DNA of 64,000 nucleotides from Sarocladium kiliense (Eukaryota > Ascomycota > Sordariomycetes > Hypocreales > Sarocladiaceae): NCBI GenBank assembly GCA_030734395.1, contig JAUZTG010000041.1, positions 1,798,001 through 1,862,000 on the forward strand. The letters are read 5' to 3'. Below, one piece after another: positions 1-12,577 of the stretch. The notes under the pieces were generated by a model, which worked only from the letters and a program-made list of their open reading frames with translations, had not been told where the DNA came from and did not search any database. The translations under genes and the position numbers were made by a program. Numbering within the stretch: the stretch's first letter is position 1; each line of letters opens with the position of its first letter.

Positions 1-2101
1 CAGGAAGATCCTCGTCCTGGACTTTAGGAACGGGCCAGACCGGGAAGTCACCATCAGAGTAGATGGAAAGGCGGTTGCCAGCACCACACATCTGGGTAGC
101 ATCGCCAGCGCAGGCCATGTTGCAGTCTGACTCGGATGTCTTGGGAGCACCGTTGTTGAGGGCATTGCCACAGAAACACTCCTCTGAGTACTCAAGGCCG
201 GCAACGGTGAAACCTTCCTCGATACAAATTGCAATGCACTTCTCAGGAGTCATGTCGCGGGAAGGACTGCCGGGGGCACCTGTCATGGCACGGCCCGGGG
301 GATCGATGTAGCATCCCTTGTAGGCCCAACCATCAGGCAAGCCACTGACACTTGGAACGGAAGACGAAGTCTCTGTGACGGTGCTGCTGACTTCAGTCTC
401 CTCCTCAGTGAGGGTGGCAGTTTCAGTCTCAGTAGCCTCGGTCTCGGTCTCAGCGACGGAGGTAGTGCTCTCAGTCTCGGTCTCCGATGCCGACTCCGTC
501 TCAGTAGCAGAAGCTTCAGTGCTGGTTTCTGTGACTGTCTCCGAGCCTGTTTCGATCTCTGTGGAAGAGACGTGTGTAGTGGTCTCGGTCTCCAGCTCTG
601 TCTCTGTAGCAGACGTTTCCGTATCGGTCTCAGTGGCAGTAACAACTGTATCAGTGTTTGCCTCTGTTGAAGTCTCAGTCTCAGTCTCCGTTGCCGTCTC
701 GGTAGCAGTCACATCATTGTTGGTCTCAGTGACAGAAATGTCAGTTTCCGTCTCTGTTTCCGCCTCTGTCTCAGTCGCAGTCGCAGTCGCAGTCGCCGTA
801 GAGCTTGCAATAGTAGAGCTATCGGACGACGGAGGAGGCAGATCATTGATGGACCAAGCGCTGAGGCGGCTGGAACCACCGCAAAACTGGTTGCGGTCGC
901 CCAGGCACTTCATGTTGCAGCCGGAGTCGACAAGCTCACCGCCGTCATTCTCGTACTCATTGCCGCAGAAACACTCGCCAGCATACTCTGTTCCGGCGTA
1001 CTTGTAGCCCTGAGCATCGCAGGCTGCGACACAGCGCTCGTTGGTCATGGTGCTTGCGCCACCAGACAAGAACACCTGGTGAGTCAAGACGCGACCGCCG
1101 GTTCCCTCTCTGTCGGGTAACGTGTCAGTCAAAATTCGGCGACATTGTTCCAAGAAAGGTGTATGTCTCAATGGAGGTACTCACTTGATACAGCCAGCAT
1201 AAAGCCAGCCCCCAATCTCCGGGGGAGCCCCTGGCTCTGGAGGAGCATCGGCATCGCTGACATAGAGCGACAAGCGGTTACCAGCGCCGCAGGTCCTCTC
1301 ACTGTCGCCTGGGCAAGCCATGCTGCAATCATCGTCATCTTCCTTCTTCGGAGGCAGGGTGTTCCCACAGACTATTGGCAAAAGCGGTCAGAAATCTTTC
1401 AAGAGCGGGTGACGACTGTCACGTCCGAACTTACAGCACTCGGCGCCGTATTCGACACCGGCGTATTTGAAATTGCCACCTTCACAGAACTCGATGCAGG
1501 TCTCAGGAGCCATCTCCTCGCCATCAGCATAGTAGTCGCCAGTGAGGACGCGGGTGGCGGGACTGTCCGCGTAGCAACCGGAATACTTCCATCCAGCGAC
1601 AGCAGGGGCCATGAGATCACTGGTAAAAACAGTCAATCTGTTACCAGCCCCGCAAGGCTGCTCCTCGTCGCCAGTACATGGCATATCGCAGTCCTCCTCA
1701 TCAGCCTTGGTGGCTGGCCGTGTGTTACCACAGACTGCATCCGTTAGTGATCAACACAACAAAGCTGGGCAATTCTGACGCAATAATTTGGCCATGAAGA
1801 CACAGCCAACCAAATTTCATAACGGAAGGAATAACTTACAGCATTCGGCGCTGTACTCCGTGCCAGCATAGGTATAGCCATTATCGGCACACCACTCGAC
1901 ACAGGACTCGCCGGTGAGGCTCTCAGTGTCATAGTGACGAGCAAGGTCGAGAGCACGTTCTTCGACACTGTCGACAAAGCAGCCAACGTACTCCCAACCC
2001 CTTTGAGGATTGTTCGGAGCTACAAGATCTCTCCGGAGAATATTGGCAGTGGCCACGGGGAGCAGGGCCGTCCCGAGCGCAACGAAACGCACGGTACGCA
2101 T
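1..2101 (-). CDS. Secreted multi-WSC-domain protein (3' end beyond window)
   Basis: This is a secreted or surface protein built from WSC carbohydrate-binding modules. It begins with a signal peptide (MRTVRFVALG, then a hydrophobic stretch and a Lys/Arg-like processing site LRRD). Four WSC modules follow, each with the spaced cysteines, an ECFCGN-type core and a C-GAGNRLS/T end. A Thr/Glu/Ser-rich linker of about 150 residues (roughly 360-830) separates WSC3 from WSC4 and is probably O-glycosylated. Three introns are seen: 1735-1839, one near 1380-1433, and one near 1115-1190. The first two split the Cys-Phe-Cys-Gly-Asn core at the same codon. The reading frame is still open at base 1, so further WSC modules or a C-terminal anchor may lie outside. 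Known WSC proteins bind glucan or other polysaccharides or act as wall-stress sensors; which applies here cannot be told without the C-terminus. Confidence 0.88.
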
Positions 2102-3847
2102 GGCGACAGGGACTCCAGGACAGGAAGGAGGATTGAAGACAAACGAAGGGTCACCAGTGTGGTTACTGTGAGGTGGGTTGGAGCGGCAGAGGCAAAGGGC
2201 GGAGCTCTGCAAGATGGAAGAATATGCAATATATTTCAAAGCTTGTCCGGCCTTCGGTTCGGGGCCAGAACTTTCAAAAGTCAGATGGAAGAGGCCTCAC
2301 GGTTCTGGAGCAGCCCACGTCCTTTTCCGGCCTTCAGAGAACCTCGCTCGGACTCCCCGCAGGTTACTATTGTTTCTCGACCCCAATAGCTTGGGCCAGC
2401 TGACTCTCAGCAAGCAAAAGACCGTTAGCCACGGGGTAATAGGAGACCTACCATCCTCAGCTTACCATGCCGGATATGCGAACGCTTCGCCATGGCACCT
2501 GGCAGCTGTACGTGCTAGGACCATGAGGCGCCATCGAACGTGGCATACAGACGTGCTAGTGCAGTCAAAGGGGGGTCAAAGAGGCGGTGGCCCGGTCGAG
2601 AAGCTCCATGCGAGGCTCATCATCGTGGCAGCGGCAGATTGAGACCGGCATTCTGAATAAGCCTCGTAATCTGAATGCCGTACCAGCTTTGTGAGAGTAG
2701 GTTAGTCTTACTTCCGCAGCCGCAACCACCTTGGCAGCTGAATTGAGCGATCCCTGCTGTCAAAGCTTGGTGCCAGTAGACCGTTTGTCGTCCTGCAGTC
2801 TAGTAGCGCGTGATCAGCGCAAAGGGTCTGGAATACCAAGTGTGCCTGAAGCGCTTGGCGACGGTGGCGTCTTGCTTCAGCTTCCGGCAGGACGCAGGAC
2901 GCAGGACCTGACCACCGGTTCCAACCTGGAGGCCTAAGCCAACGAGGTTGGGTGTGCGAGGAGGTCCGAAGAGATAGCAAGGTTCTCGGTTCATGAGGCT
3001 GGATGGCTATCCTAGCGCAGTCGTTCGGAACAGTGGCGTGGTCGAAGCGAGTGCAAGCCACGGATGCGCCTGTTGGGGTGGACTGCAAGCCACCGTGATC
3101 GCATTGATGAGTGCAGTTGGTCCTTGTGGTCGCTGCCAGCGTGGCTTTGACTAGAGTTGTCCAAGCTTCTTGGTTGTGGAAAATGCGACACCGGGCGTTA
3201 CGACGTACGGAACTTCTGCAGTCACAGCGACCAAGTTTCGTTGCGGTCGTTATGCACTTTGCACGTGTGGCCGTCTCGTATCTGGCATACTATTTACGGA
3301 CTGACCATACAGAGACTCTGCATCCTGATAACGCAAATAATATGCAATGTGCAATATGCAGTATGCAACACTTAGGGTCGCAATCTATTAGATTTTCTGG
3401 CAGATAGTGATGCCTTGCTGACCTCGTCATAGACCAGCGCATTGCAAGTGGGACAGCGTCGCATCACGGCGGAAACCCGCAGGTTCCCTGTTACGATCAT
3501 CTTCGGCGACCCGGAGACATGTTGGGCCGTGCTGCCTTTGCATCATCTCTGCTGTTGGGTGACGACAAGGATTACATGCAGGAGGAGTCGTCTTATCATG
3601 GTCAGGAACAGGGGTCAAGGGGCGCATGCATGCCAAGGACGGACACGAGGATCACTCAACGGGAAGAGAGCACGCCCCCTCATTTTGCGACCACTGCGCC
3701 TATCAAAAAGTGACAAGGAAGAGGCCAAGGGGTTTCTGGGAGTCAATCAGAACAAAGACTTGCTGGTATTGTTACGCTATTAAGGATAGTGAGCACCGTG
3801 ACGAAACTAAAATCAAAAACGACCTCTGCCAAGCTCCCCAAAACCAC
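2102..3847. other. Intergenic, no gene recognised
   Basis: This stretch lies between the WSC gene start and the GH16 gene stop, both on the minus strand. It must contain the WSC promoter and the GH16 3' region. Open frames here are short and show no family motif. Around 3290-3365 the sequence is AT-rich with repeated 'atatgca' words; I see nothing else of note. Confidence 0.5.
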
Positions 3848-6179
3848 CTAATTGGAGCACTTTCCTTGCTGCCACATCTTGACCGACTTGATGACCATGC
3901 CACGCTCCTCCTTGGATCCCCAGGTCGGGAGCCAGGTGGAATTGGCCTTCCAGAAGTCGCGCATTGGGGTTTCGCTGCTATCGGACCATGGCTTGCCGCC
4001 CATGGCATCACTGTAAGAGGGGGGGAATTAGAGTTAGCCGTTCCGGCGCCCACCGATCTCAACAAAGCGGAAAGAATCTGCGCTAGAGAAAACTGGGATG
4101 GGAAGTGGGTCTCGCGGAAGCAGAAGCGGTGGAAGGAGTGGGGGTGTAGTGGGGGTGGGATCAGAGAACGGGGTGCATCTAGCAAGGACCAGACTGCCCG
4201 GCTATGACAGGGAAGGAACGAGGAAGGAACGGGAATCTGGAGGGAAGATGAGGAAGGCTGCTTCCATGGCTGCGACTTCCTTGTCACAGCAGCAGCCTCT
4301 CGAAGAAGGTGAAGCCAAGGCTGAAGAAGTAAAAACAAGGAGAATGCGAAACTTACGGGAACCATCCATTCGTGCTCCCCACCGCAACATTGAGGATCAG
4401 GAAAAAGTCTTGGTCAAACGGCGTGTTGGGTCGCCCAGTGCTGCTCCACGGATCGACAGGCACAGACCCATTGACACTCTCTCCAGCAAACTCTCCGTAG
4501 GTCCACAGATTCTTGCTCTTGGGGAAGTCAAAGAACACAACTTGCTGGAATGCGAAATCGACGTTAGCGAATCCTTGGCCGATTGTTCCCCATTGAATAG
4601 AGGTTGTGGAGAATTCTCTGGGCAACCTGGGCTGAAAATGAAAGCGGGCCCATTCTCCAGCCGGGTGCTCTGACAAAGAAACTCCGAGGCAGCCAAGCGA
4701 GAAGAGAAAAAGGCAAAGGGGCAAGAAAGCAGAACTTACCCGAAGTCGACCGTCGAGCCAAGTGAAGAGGTACTTCTCGCTCCACTCCAGGCCGTACGTG
4801 TGAAACTTCTGCGTGTATCGTACACGCGAGCCTCCCCATTCACCGTAGCTCATGCGCCAGCGATCATTAAGCGATGCAGTGCCCCAGTGGAGCGCCGAGG
4901 AGACAATGTTATCGCCCATGTCGTAGGTCCTCGCATCGTTGCCGCGGCTCTCGGCGATGTCGATCTCACCAGACTTGGGCCACTCGCCGTAGACACTGTC
5001 CTGGGGCATCATCCAGATCGCGGGCCAGAGCCAGTCGCCCTTGGGCATGCGCGCAGTGATCTCCACGCGGCCGTAGCGGATGGTCTTCTTACCCTTGGTG
5101 TTGAGGCGTGCAGATCGGACAGGGTTGATAATCTGGCCCTTGGTTGTATTGCTTACCGCTGCGCAGGGGTAGCGCACGTCATGAGGGTGCCGATCGTCCA
5201 CGACGGAGTCTTCATCGGAGGTACACTTGCCCCATTTGTCTGCGTCGGTGGTCATGTTGACCTTGTAACCATTGACAAGTTGGTCGGGGGTGATGTTGGT
5301 GGTCTCCGTGGTAAGGGTGGGCACAATGTGCAGGCCCTCGGCGTCCACGTAAGAATTGGCCTCGTCTGCAGTGGTCCAGTCAAACGAGCCAGTTCTGGAA
5401 AACACGTCGTTAGCAATTGCACGGCGCATATGCGCAATGGCTGCTGGGGGGGGGGGGGGGATCTACTCACCCGAAACCATTCATTTGCACCTCGTGGTTC
5501 CAATTGTCGAGGTTTTGGAATTGGTCGTCCATGATCAAGCAGTACTTTGTGCACTGGTTAGCATCTCTGCTGGCCTCTGCAAATGTCAATCGTGTCAATT
5601 GTTGCTGCACTTACGTCGTGATTAGGAACGTTGAGAGTTTCCTTCCAGCAGAGGAAGCCTCCGATTCCTGCGGGAATTGGGTGGTCAGTGGCTGACATTA
5701 GCCTATTGGTAGAGTGGTGACAACAAGACTTACCGAGACCGATGGCAATGCATGTGTAGAAGATGATGCTGTCCCAATTGACCTCGCGCTTTCCACTGTT
5801 GAGCCAGGGTTTCTCGAATTCACCAACTAGTCGGCTACTCTTGAAGCGACGACGGGGAACAATGTGAGATTCTGTGCTGAGTCTGGATCCTACGTACGAT
5901 CCGGAGACGGATCCTGCGACTAGCCCAAGGATCAGTTTCTGGGCGAAGGCAGACACCACTAGAGTCAGTATGTCGGGGGACCCAGCACTCACCATTGTGT
6001 GCAGAGACTGCTCTTGTGAGACCCGGTCGCTGTGAAAGAACAGATGCGGCTGGCGTCACAGCAATTGGGGTCGCAAAGGGATTCTCTGGAGTTCGAGTGC
6101 CAGGTGTCGCAAAGGGATTTGAAGCCGTTGAAGGCGACTCCTCCACGGTTCCCGTGGAAGAACCAGTCTTCTCCTTCAT
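3848..6179 (-). CDS. Membrane-anchored GH16 beta-glucanase / glucan-binding protein
   Basis: This is a glycoside hydrolase family 16 enzyme of the fungal GNBP-like group, expected to act on beta-1,3-glucan at the cell surface. Seven exons give a consistent 499-residue protein; introns are 5914-5992, 5668-5733, 5545-5614, 5395-5470, 4545-4739 and 4011-4356. The order is a cytosolic Ser/Pro-rich tail with NPFATP repeats, a basic segment, one transmembrane helix (about residues 105-125, NWDSIIFYTCIAIGLGIGG) and the lectin-like catalytic domain. The catalytic signature GEIDIAESRG keeps both glutamates and the aspartate (ExDxxE). Near the C-terminus, NTPFDQDFFLILNVAVGSTN and the end KSVKMWQQGKCS are typical of this family. 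The start was chosen because it precedes the NPFATP tail and the exon phases all agree. The single N-terminal helix suggests type II topology. Confidence 0.9.
5446..5460. repeat. Poly-G/C homopolymer, 15 nt, inside a GH16 intron
   Basis: Fifteen consecutive G on the plus strand form a poly-C run in the GH16 transcript. It starts 10 nt after the 5' splice donor (GTGAGT) of the 76-nt intron at 5395-5470. Confidence 0.95.
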
Positions 6180-8978
6180 CGTGATGATGCCTGTCAGTCA
6201 ATGCAGGAAACTCTGGGCGATTCAAGACCAAGACTGGGGAAAAGAAGGGGACGATAGAGACCAAGAAGACCCTTGAGCTTGGCTACCAGAAGATGGGTAC
6301 TTGGCACCTCAGATGGTCGCGAGATGCACAAGAGAGCAACACTTGGAAGTAATCCGTAAGGAACAGAACCAGTCTCCGATGGCAAGACGACAACAGCGAG
6401 TGCAATTGCTTCTTGATAAAATCTCGAGCACAGTCGTCCGGTGAAGCCTCAGCTCCAAGCACATCACAATCTAGCCCAGCTCAGCCACCAAGCCCAGCAG
6501 CAATGCCGGACATCTAGACCTAAGCAATGCCGTTCGAGCTCCTCATGCTCGAAGCGGCCGCTCCGGATAGCTTCACGGCCGAGCTGACGTCCAAACGCAA
6601 CGATGACATGGCACACAGGGGGGCTATTGAACGCCATACGCTATCTTGGTCTGTCGGACGGGATTCCAGATTGACCAAACCAGGATCTGGATTTATTATC
6701 CGAGGCGAAAGGCACATCGTGAATGCAGGAGCATGGGTCGGGTGACAGCCCAAAGGCGATCGCCAAGATAAAAGCTCCAACAAAGCTCCAACAAAGAAGC
6801 AGTGAATTGCGTCGTAGCCCGGGCAATGGTGATGGAGGCGTCAGTCTCAAGCCTAGGTGGGGGAGAGGGAGCTCTGAATCCGGGTCTGCACACGCCCCCG
6901 CCCCCCCCATCCTCCAGCCGCCCAGAAACTTGTTTGGTCTATTTCTGATTGGCCTGAAACAGGCAAGGCCCTGATAAAGGATAAAGCAGTTGGGGATGTG
7001 TTGATTACGGGGTGGTATGTGCGGGAGACGAACGGACTGGTGGCGTGCTGGTCGCTCAACCGCATTGTAAGGAATCCCTGCTAGTGCGAGGCGCGGAAGG
7101 ACAAGGAACAAAGACGCCCCCCCAAATCCCCAAGCTAGACCGGGCGCCACTTGGATTTCGGTTCATGGCAGACCGGCCACTCAGGGCTGACGGCGTTTTA
7201 TTGTGGCTTTGGGCCATTTCTTCGGACCCGGTTGTTGACTCGTCCGGGCCTAACGGGACGTGTGTCCCGGCCAAGACGACAATCCAAGTTACACACCATT
7301 CGCTGATATTCTAGGCAGCCGACGCCACCGGATTTTTTATTTCTCGCCCAGAAAGAGGAGGTGAAATTCAAGAAGGGGAATATGTGGCTGCTGGCTAGAC
7401 CTAAAGAAGAGACAACCTGTGCGTCTTTTTGCACTGCAGCCAGCATTTGCATACGTATGGTGCCTTACGTTACGAGCTTCTGCGCGTCTTGGCCTGCAGC
7501 AATGGAGGGTGTCCGGCTAACATCACTTGAAGTAAACAAGGGCGCTTGCTGCTGCACTTATAGGAGCAATTGTCTGAGTCATCGAGACCCATAAGGCTTC
7601 TCTCTAGTGAGCCATTGACATAAAGTTAAAACCTGTTGAACAATTGACTTTGATTAAACTTAGTGAATAAGCGGCCATGGCCTGTGTTGTCAAGAATGGA
7701 GCTCACGTGGACCTGAGTCCAATACAATGATTCACTCAACCGTTACTCTGGGACCCTGAGGAATGTTGCATCTCTTGTATGACCTTGGCATTCTCAACAT
7801 GCTGTGCCGCCGTGTTGGATGGCTTTCTCTCCCTTGGCATATCCTTCGCATTGGAGCTGGCCACGACCCATTGGGAATGGCAAGCTGCACCACGTTGCCA
7901 ATATTGGGCTATCCGTCCTGCAATGCAACTCCGGTCAAGCTCTTTGACCCTGGTTTGATCGCCTCCCGTTGTGCCCCTGTCGACACACCTCCCCCCGAAG
8001 CTCACTCGCAATCCTTGCTTGATCAGAACGTTGGTCTCACGCCCCAAAGCTACTCCCGTACCAAGATACGGAATGGAGCAAGGTCTCCATCGCCCGTAAT
8101 CCTTTCGGGTCCGAGGCTGAAAGATGGTGGAAATGGTGATAGACTGTCGCCTGGACCATCGTCTGGACCATTCGTCTAAGCTGACTGCCTCGCTGGCGGC
8201 TCCATCATGCCAACACACAAGGGTCTAGACAGGCTGAACCCATGCTTCTCGAGCAAGCACATACTGCTCTAGCAGATGCTCTAGTAGAATGATGCCTTAT
8301 CTTGTGGCGTTTTGCTCACCGTATCGGCGTCAATCTGTCAACTTCAGCTCGAGAAAGGCTATGCGTCTAGCTTAGGTCCAAGACCGCCTCAGGTCTGACT
8401 CTCTCGCCAAAGTCAAAGATCCCTGCCAAGGGCTCCCAGGACTACTCCCAGACATCCAGAAGCAAGGTCCGAGCCCCAGGGGTCCGCACGAGTGAGGGCA
8501 TCTGCCGGACCAATGCAGCTCTGGGCGCCTCTCGACCGTTCGGCATGGCTTTCCTGAGGGGACGAGGCGCAGGTTCCAGCCTCCAATTCAGGTCAGTCCG
8601 GTGATTTCGTGCTGGCCACGTTGACACCGGTTTCTCCGATGGGTGTCTGTTCTCTACGTGGCTAGACTTTTATTGCTTTCTCAGCTGGATGTGGATGCAT
8701 TGTTGTTACCATGGATCAGGTCTTTCATAACCGACTTCAAGTTCGTCCGCCCAGGTCTTATTTCGCTTGGCCAAGTCCATATTGTCCTCCACCTCTCAGG
8801 AAATTTCTTGTCTATCCCTTCAGTCCCTTCTCTCGTCGTATGCCAGTACCGTGGTTGCTGTCTTTTGGTTCGGTACTGTCCCTCCAGGCCTCTCTGAGGT
8901 CCTGATATCGTTCCTCTTCCTCTTTCTCGTTCACTTCTCAGGAGACTCATTGATCTCTGTCCCTCGACCTCTGAAGCC
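6180..8978. other. Long divergent promoter region, no gene recognised
   Basis: This 2.8-kb space lies between the GH16 start (minus) and the GT2 start (plus), so it carries both promoters. The last 350 bases before the GT2 start are rich in C and T on the plus strand, as in many fungal 5' leaders. The minus-strand frame at 7736-8218 is open for 160 codons but shows no domain, helix pattern or splice structure, and I do not call it. Confidence 0.5.
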
Positions 8979-11900
8979 ATGGCATCAGAGAAGGCTCGTT
9001 CTCGCTTCCGCGAGTCAGGGCTGTCCTCTCCTCCAAGCGTCAATGCTGACTCTCCGACTTTGGAGAAGCTTGAAGGAGGAGGCTCAAGGCCAATCTCTCA
9101 GCACTCACCAGAATGGCCCAAGGCTGCTCGGCCTGGTGCATCGCCTCACGGCTCGTTCTACGGCACAGGTGCACAAGCGTTGGAGCTTCCCACAGGCAAA
9201 GACCCTGCATTGGTAAGTGAGCAAGTTCACTTTCTATTTTCTCTCCTCTCCTTGTCGAAACAAGACGTCACTGCCGATCTGATGGTGAATATGTTGTGTG
9301 TTGTTTCATGCGGCTCCATCCTCCACCCGTCCCGCGCCGAGACGTGCAGGTTACACACACAGGGTTGGTTCACTCCAACTTTCCCAAATTTTCCCAACAA
9401 TTCACAATCACCCCCAAACACCATCTCCATGTATCATGACATCTATTTAACACCATCCAGGTCGCAAAGTACATTGCGCGTCGCGCAACCCTTCTCGGCT
9501 GGTTCGATGAGCCCGCTGCAGCTGCCATCAACAGCGGCTGGTCATCCACATGCATCGCGCTCAAGAAGGACGATGGCTCCTACACCTATGCGCCCGATGA
9601 CCCAAGCCCAGACTTGGTCGCTGCTGTTGCTCGTCTTGACGAAAATGCAGTTGTGTCCATGGCATCTGAGGTGACAAACACCATCTTCGATGCCATTCAG
9701 CCCGACCAAGCTTGCTTGGTGGTTGAGAGCACTGGTGCCCGTGTCCCCATCGTCGCCTCGTTGGCCGACGTGCAGCAGCCATTGGCTCACGCAGCAAGCT
9801 CGTGCCTCGTCTATCAGGAGCGTTGTGTCCTCATTTGGTCCAACGAGCCCAAGACTGTCATCAATGCGGCACACAATGTCGAGAAGCAAATGCTGGGATT
9901 CGTAAGTCGTCCTTGCTCTACCTCAACTGACGGTGAACCTTGCTGACTTGCGCAGATCGTCGGGCCCAACATGCCTCATGGTATGCATGCACAGACTGAG
10001 GAGCAGTCAATCAACTTCGCTGGTACACCTGTTCGCGGTGCCATCGATGAGAAGAACGAGGTCTACAAGCGCGCAATTGAGGTAGAAGAGGGCAAGGACG
10101 ACGATGAAGACGAGGATGTTGAGAACAACCAGCCTGTGCGGCCAACCTTGAGGATTCACTCCATCCGCATTGGTATCGTCATGATCCTCGTCGTCCTCAC
10201 GCAGGCACTGGGTATCTCGAAGGTGAACTTCCATCCAGCGCCTTACTCTCCTAAGGTCTTCCTCGCCCAGATGGAACTTTATGCTGACCAGACTGCAGCT
10301 CCTTCGGCAATGGTCGTGGGACGGCGATTGGATGCGTTTCCTTCTTGTGCGTCCCCACCGTAGCCTTAACTGATGCCGAAGCCTGACTGACCGTCCGTAG
10401 ATCCTTGTCATCCCGCCTCTTTGCTTCCTCTCACTCGTACGTGTCCTGATCTTGACGGATCTATGCTCGCGCTAACCCAAAATGCAGTTCTTCTTCATTG
10501 TCGTTGTGAGCAGTGTCTTTCAACTGCTACTCCCTGCTGGTGTATGCCTTCGAAACTCCAAGTTCCATTCTGGTATGTGAATTAATTCGACGGATAACTT
10601 CTGATCCTGATGCTGACGTGGGTTACAACAGCTGTGAAGCCCAATCGCAAGAGGTACCGCAACTATGAGCTGCCTCACATCACCGTCCAGATGCCTGTGT
10701 ACAAGGAAGGCCTCCGAGGGTAACTTCTTCCAAACAATTTCCTGATGAGGGAGCAGCGGCTGACTTTCATTCGCAGTGTCGTCGTTCCCACTATGGTCTC
10801 CGTCATGGCCGCGATCGAATACTATGAGAACCAAGGTGGCACCGCGTCCGTCTTCATCAACGATGACGGCATGCAGTGCATCGAGCCAGAGTTGGCCGCC
10901 GCTCGCAAGCAGTACTACCGTGAGAACGGCATCGGCTACTGTGCGCGCATGCCAAATATGAAGACTCCCAAGCGTGGTGGCTTCCTCTCCTGGTTCAAGA
11001 GCTCCCCCAAGGAGGATGCTGAAGACCAAAACCTGCCCGACCATGAGCTCAGTCCCCAGGCTCGCGCCAACAAGCTCGGCTTCGTCCGCAAGGGCAAGTT
11101 CAAGAAGGCCAGTAACATGAACTACTGTCTTTCCTTCTCGAACCGCGTCGAAGACGAGCTCCATCGTCTGACTGAGCTCGAATGCCGTGGCCGCAACTGC
11201 AACTACCAAGAGTTGACTGCTGAAGACGACGATCGTCTCTACGATCAGGCGCTCCAGAACATGCTTGTTGCAGATGACGGTAAGACTTGGGCTGAGGGTA
11301 ACATCCGCATGGGTGAGATTATTCTCATCATCGATTGCGATACCCGTGTGCCTCTCGACTGTCTTCTCTATGGTGCGCTTGAGATGCACGAGAGCCCCGA
11401 GGTTGCCATTTTGCAGCACGGCTCTGGTGTCATGCAGGTCGCTCACAACATCTTTGAGAACGGTATCACCTACTTCACCAACATCGTGTACACTGCCATC
11501 AAGTATGGTGTCGGCACTGGTGACGTTGCCCCTTTCGTCGGACACAATGCGTTCTTGCGTTGGAAAGCTATCCAAAGTGTTTCCTTTGTTGATCCCACTG
11601 ATGGCCTCACGAAGTGGTGGTCTGACTCGCACGTCTCAGAGGACTTCGACATCAGCTTGCGAGTCCAGATGGCTGGCATGATCTGCCGATTGGCCACATA
11701 TCACAATGGAGGCTTTCAGGAGGGTGTGTCGCTGACCGTGTACGACGAGCTGAACCGCTGGGAGAAGTATGCCTATGGCTGCAATGAGCTCGTGTTCCAC
11801 CCACTGTAAGTTCATCTTCCACCTCGACTAAGAAGCACAACTGACAGCCCGGACACAGCTACCAATGGGTCTACAAGGGTCCTGTTACGCGTCTGTTCCT

Positions 11901-12577
11901 CCGCTTCTTGTGGAGCAACATGCCCGTGTCTAGCAAGGTTTCCATCATTGCATACATCTTCACATGTAAGTCTCGTCGACGAGGTCGTGTTAAATTGAGC
12001 AAAATCTGACCCTACTTCAGACTACGCAATTGCGGCCGGTATGCTGCTCACTCTGGTCAACTACGTCCTTGTCGGTCTGTTCTTCTCAGACCTGGACCAC
12101 TTCTACACACCTTCATGGGGCATCTGGGTCTCACTCCTGGTCGTCTTCAATGGTGTTGCCTCTGTGTCTTTCAGCATGACCCGTCACAGACTGAAAGAGA
12201 GGTCCTTCTGGGTCACCATCTTGGAGACGGCCAAGTGGCTTCCGTTCCTCCTGCTCTTCTTCGGTGGCATCAGCATCAACTGCGCCAAGGCGCTTCTCTG
12301 TCACGCCTTGTCTGTCAATATCGAGTGGGCATCGACATCAAAGGAGTTGGGCCCTACAGGTATCTACATCGGCCTCAACAAGATGATGCACCGCTTCAAG
12401 TGGACATTCCTAATCTGCATCATCATCGCTGCAGGGATGATCTACATGGCCGTCGGCGCACCCTGGGGATGGCGCATTGCACCTGGCGAGTACTCCACTG
12501 GAACCTACGCCATTGTGCCGTTGGCTGTGCAAGTGTCTTGTGCTTTCGCTCTGCCCATCTTCCTTGGTCTCACATAA
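8979..12577 (+). CDS. Family 2 glycosyltransferase, ZtGT2/FgGT2-like
   Basis: This is a processive-type GT2 membrane glycosyltransferase. Ten exons with mutually consistent phases give 963 residues; introns are 9213-9460, 9902-9955, 10223-10298, 10347-10400, 10437-10487, 10573-10631, 10720-10776, 11806-11858 and 11966-12020. An N-terminal hydrophilic region ends in an acidic stretch (EEGKDDDEDEDVENN). One helix lies near residue 300 and a hydrophobic pair near 330-360. The catalytic domain has FINDDG (about 426), a DxD in IIDCDTR (about 586), the SEDFD acid (about 687) and ELNRW (about 724), where the usual Q/RxxRW begins with Glu. Several helices follow at the C-terminus. The VQMPVYKE and KASNMNYCLSFS segments match what I recall of ZtGT2 and FgGT2, which are needed for hyphal growth on solid surfaces. 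It is not a classical chitin synthase, because QRRRW is absent. Confidence 0.85.

Noticed and set aside
375..1007. Plus-strand 210-codon frame of Val/Ser repeats
   Set aside because: It is the reverse of the Thr/Glu/Ser linker of the WSC protein, whose frame is supported by WSC modules on both sides.
3626..4207. Plus-strand 193-codon frame
   Set aside because: It overlaps the last GH16 exon and a 346-nt intron on the other strand, and has no motif of its own.
5914..5992. A 34- or 54-nt first intron in the GH16 gene
   Set aside because: The 34-nt version is too short to splice and the 54-nt version leads to a stop; only the 79-nt intron keeps the frame.
7736..8218. Minus-strand 160-codon frame upstream of the GT2 gene
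   Set aside because: There is no domain, helix pattern or splice continuation; it is compatible with chance in GC-balanced DNA.
10520..11632. Minus-strand 370-codon frame
   Set aside because: It is a shadow of GT2 exons; the plus strand carries all catalytic motifs with consistent splicing.
8979..12577. Chitin synthase assignment for the GT2 gene
   Set aside because: The QRRRW motif and typical chitin synthase segments are absent; the VQMPVYKE and KASNMNYC segments fit the ZtGT2-like group better.
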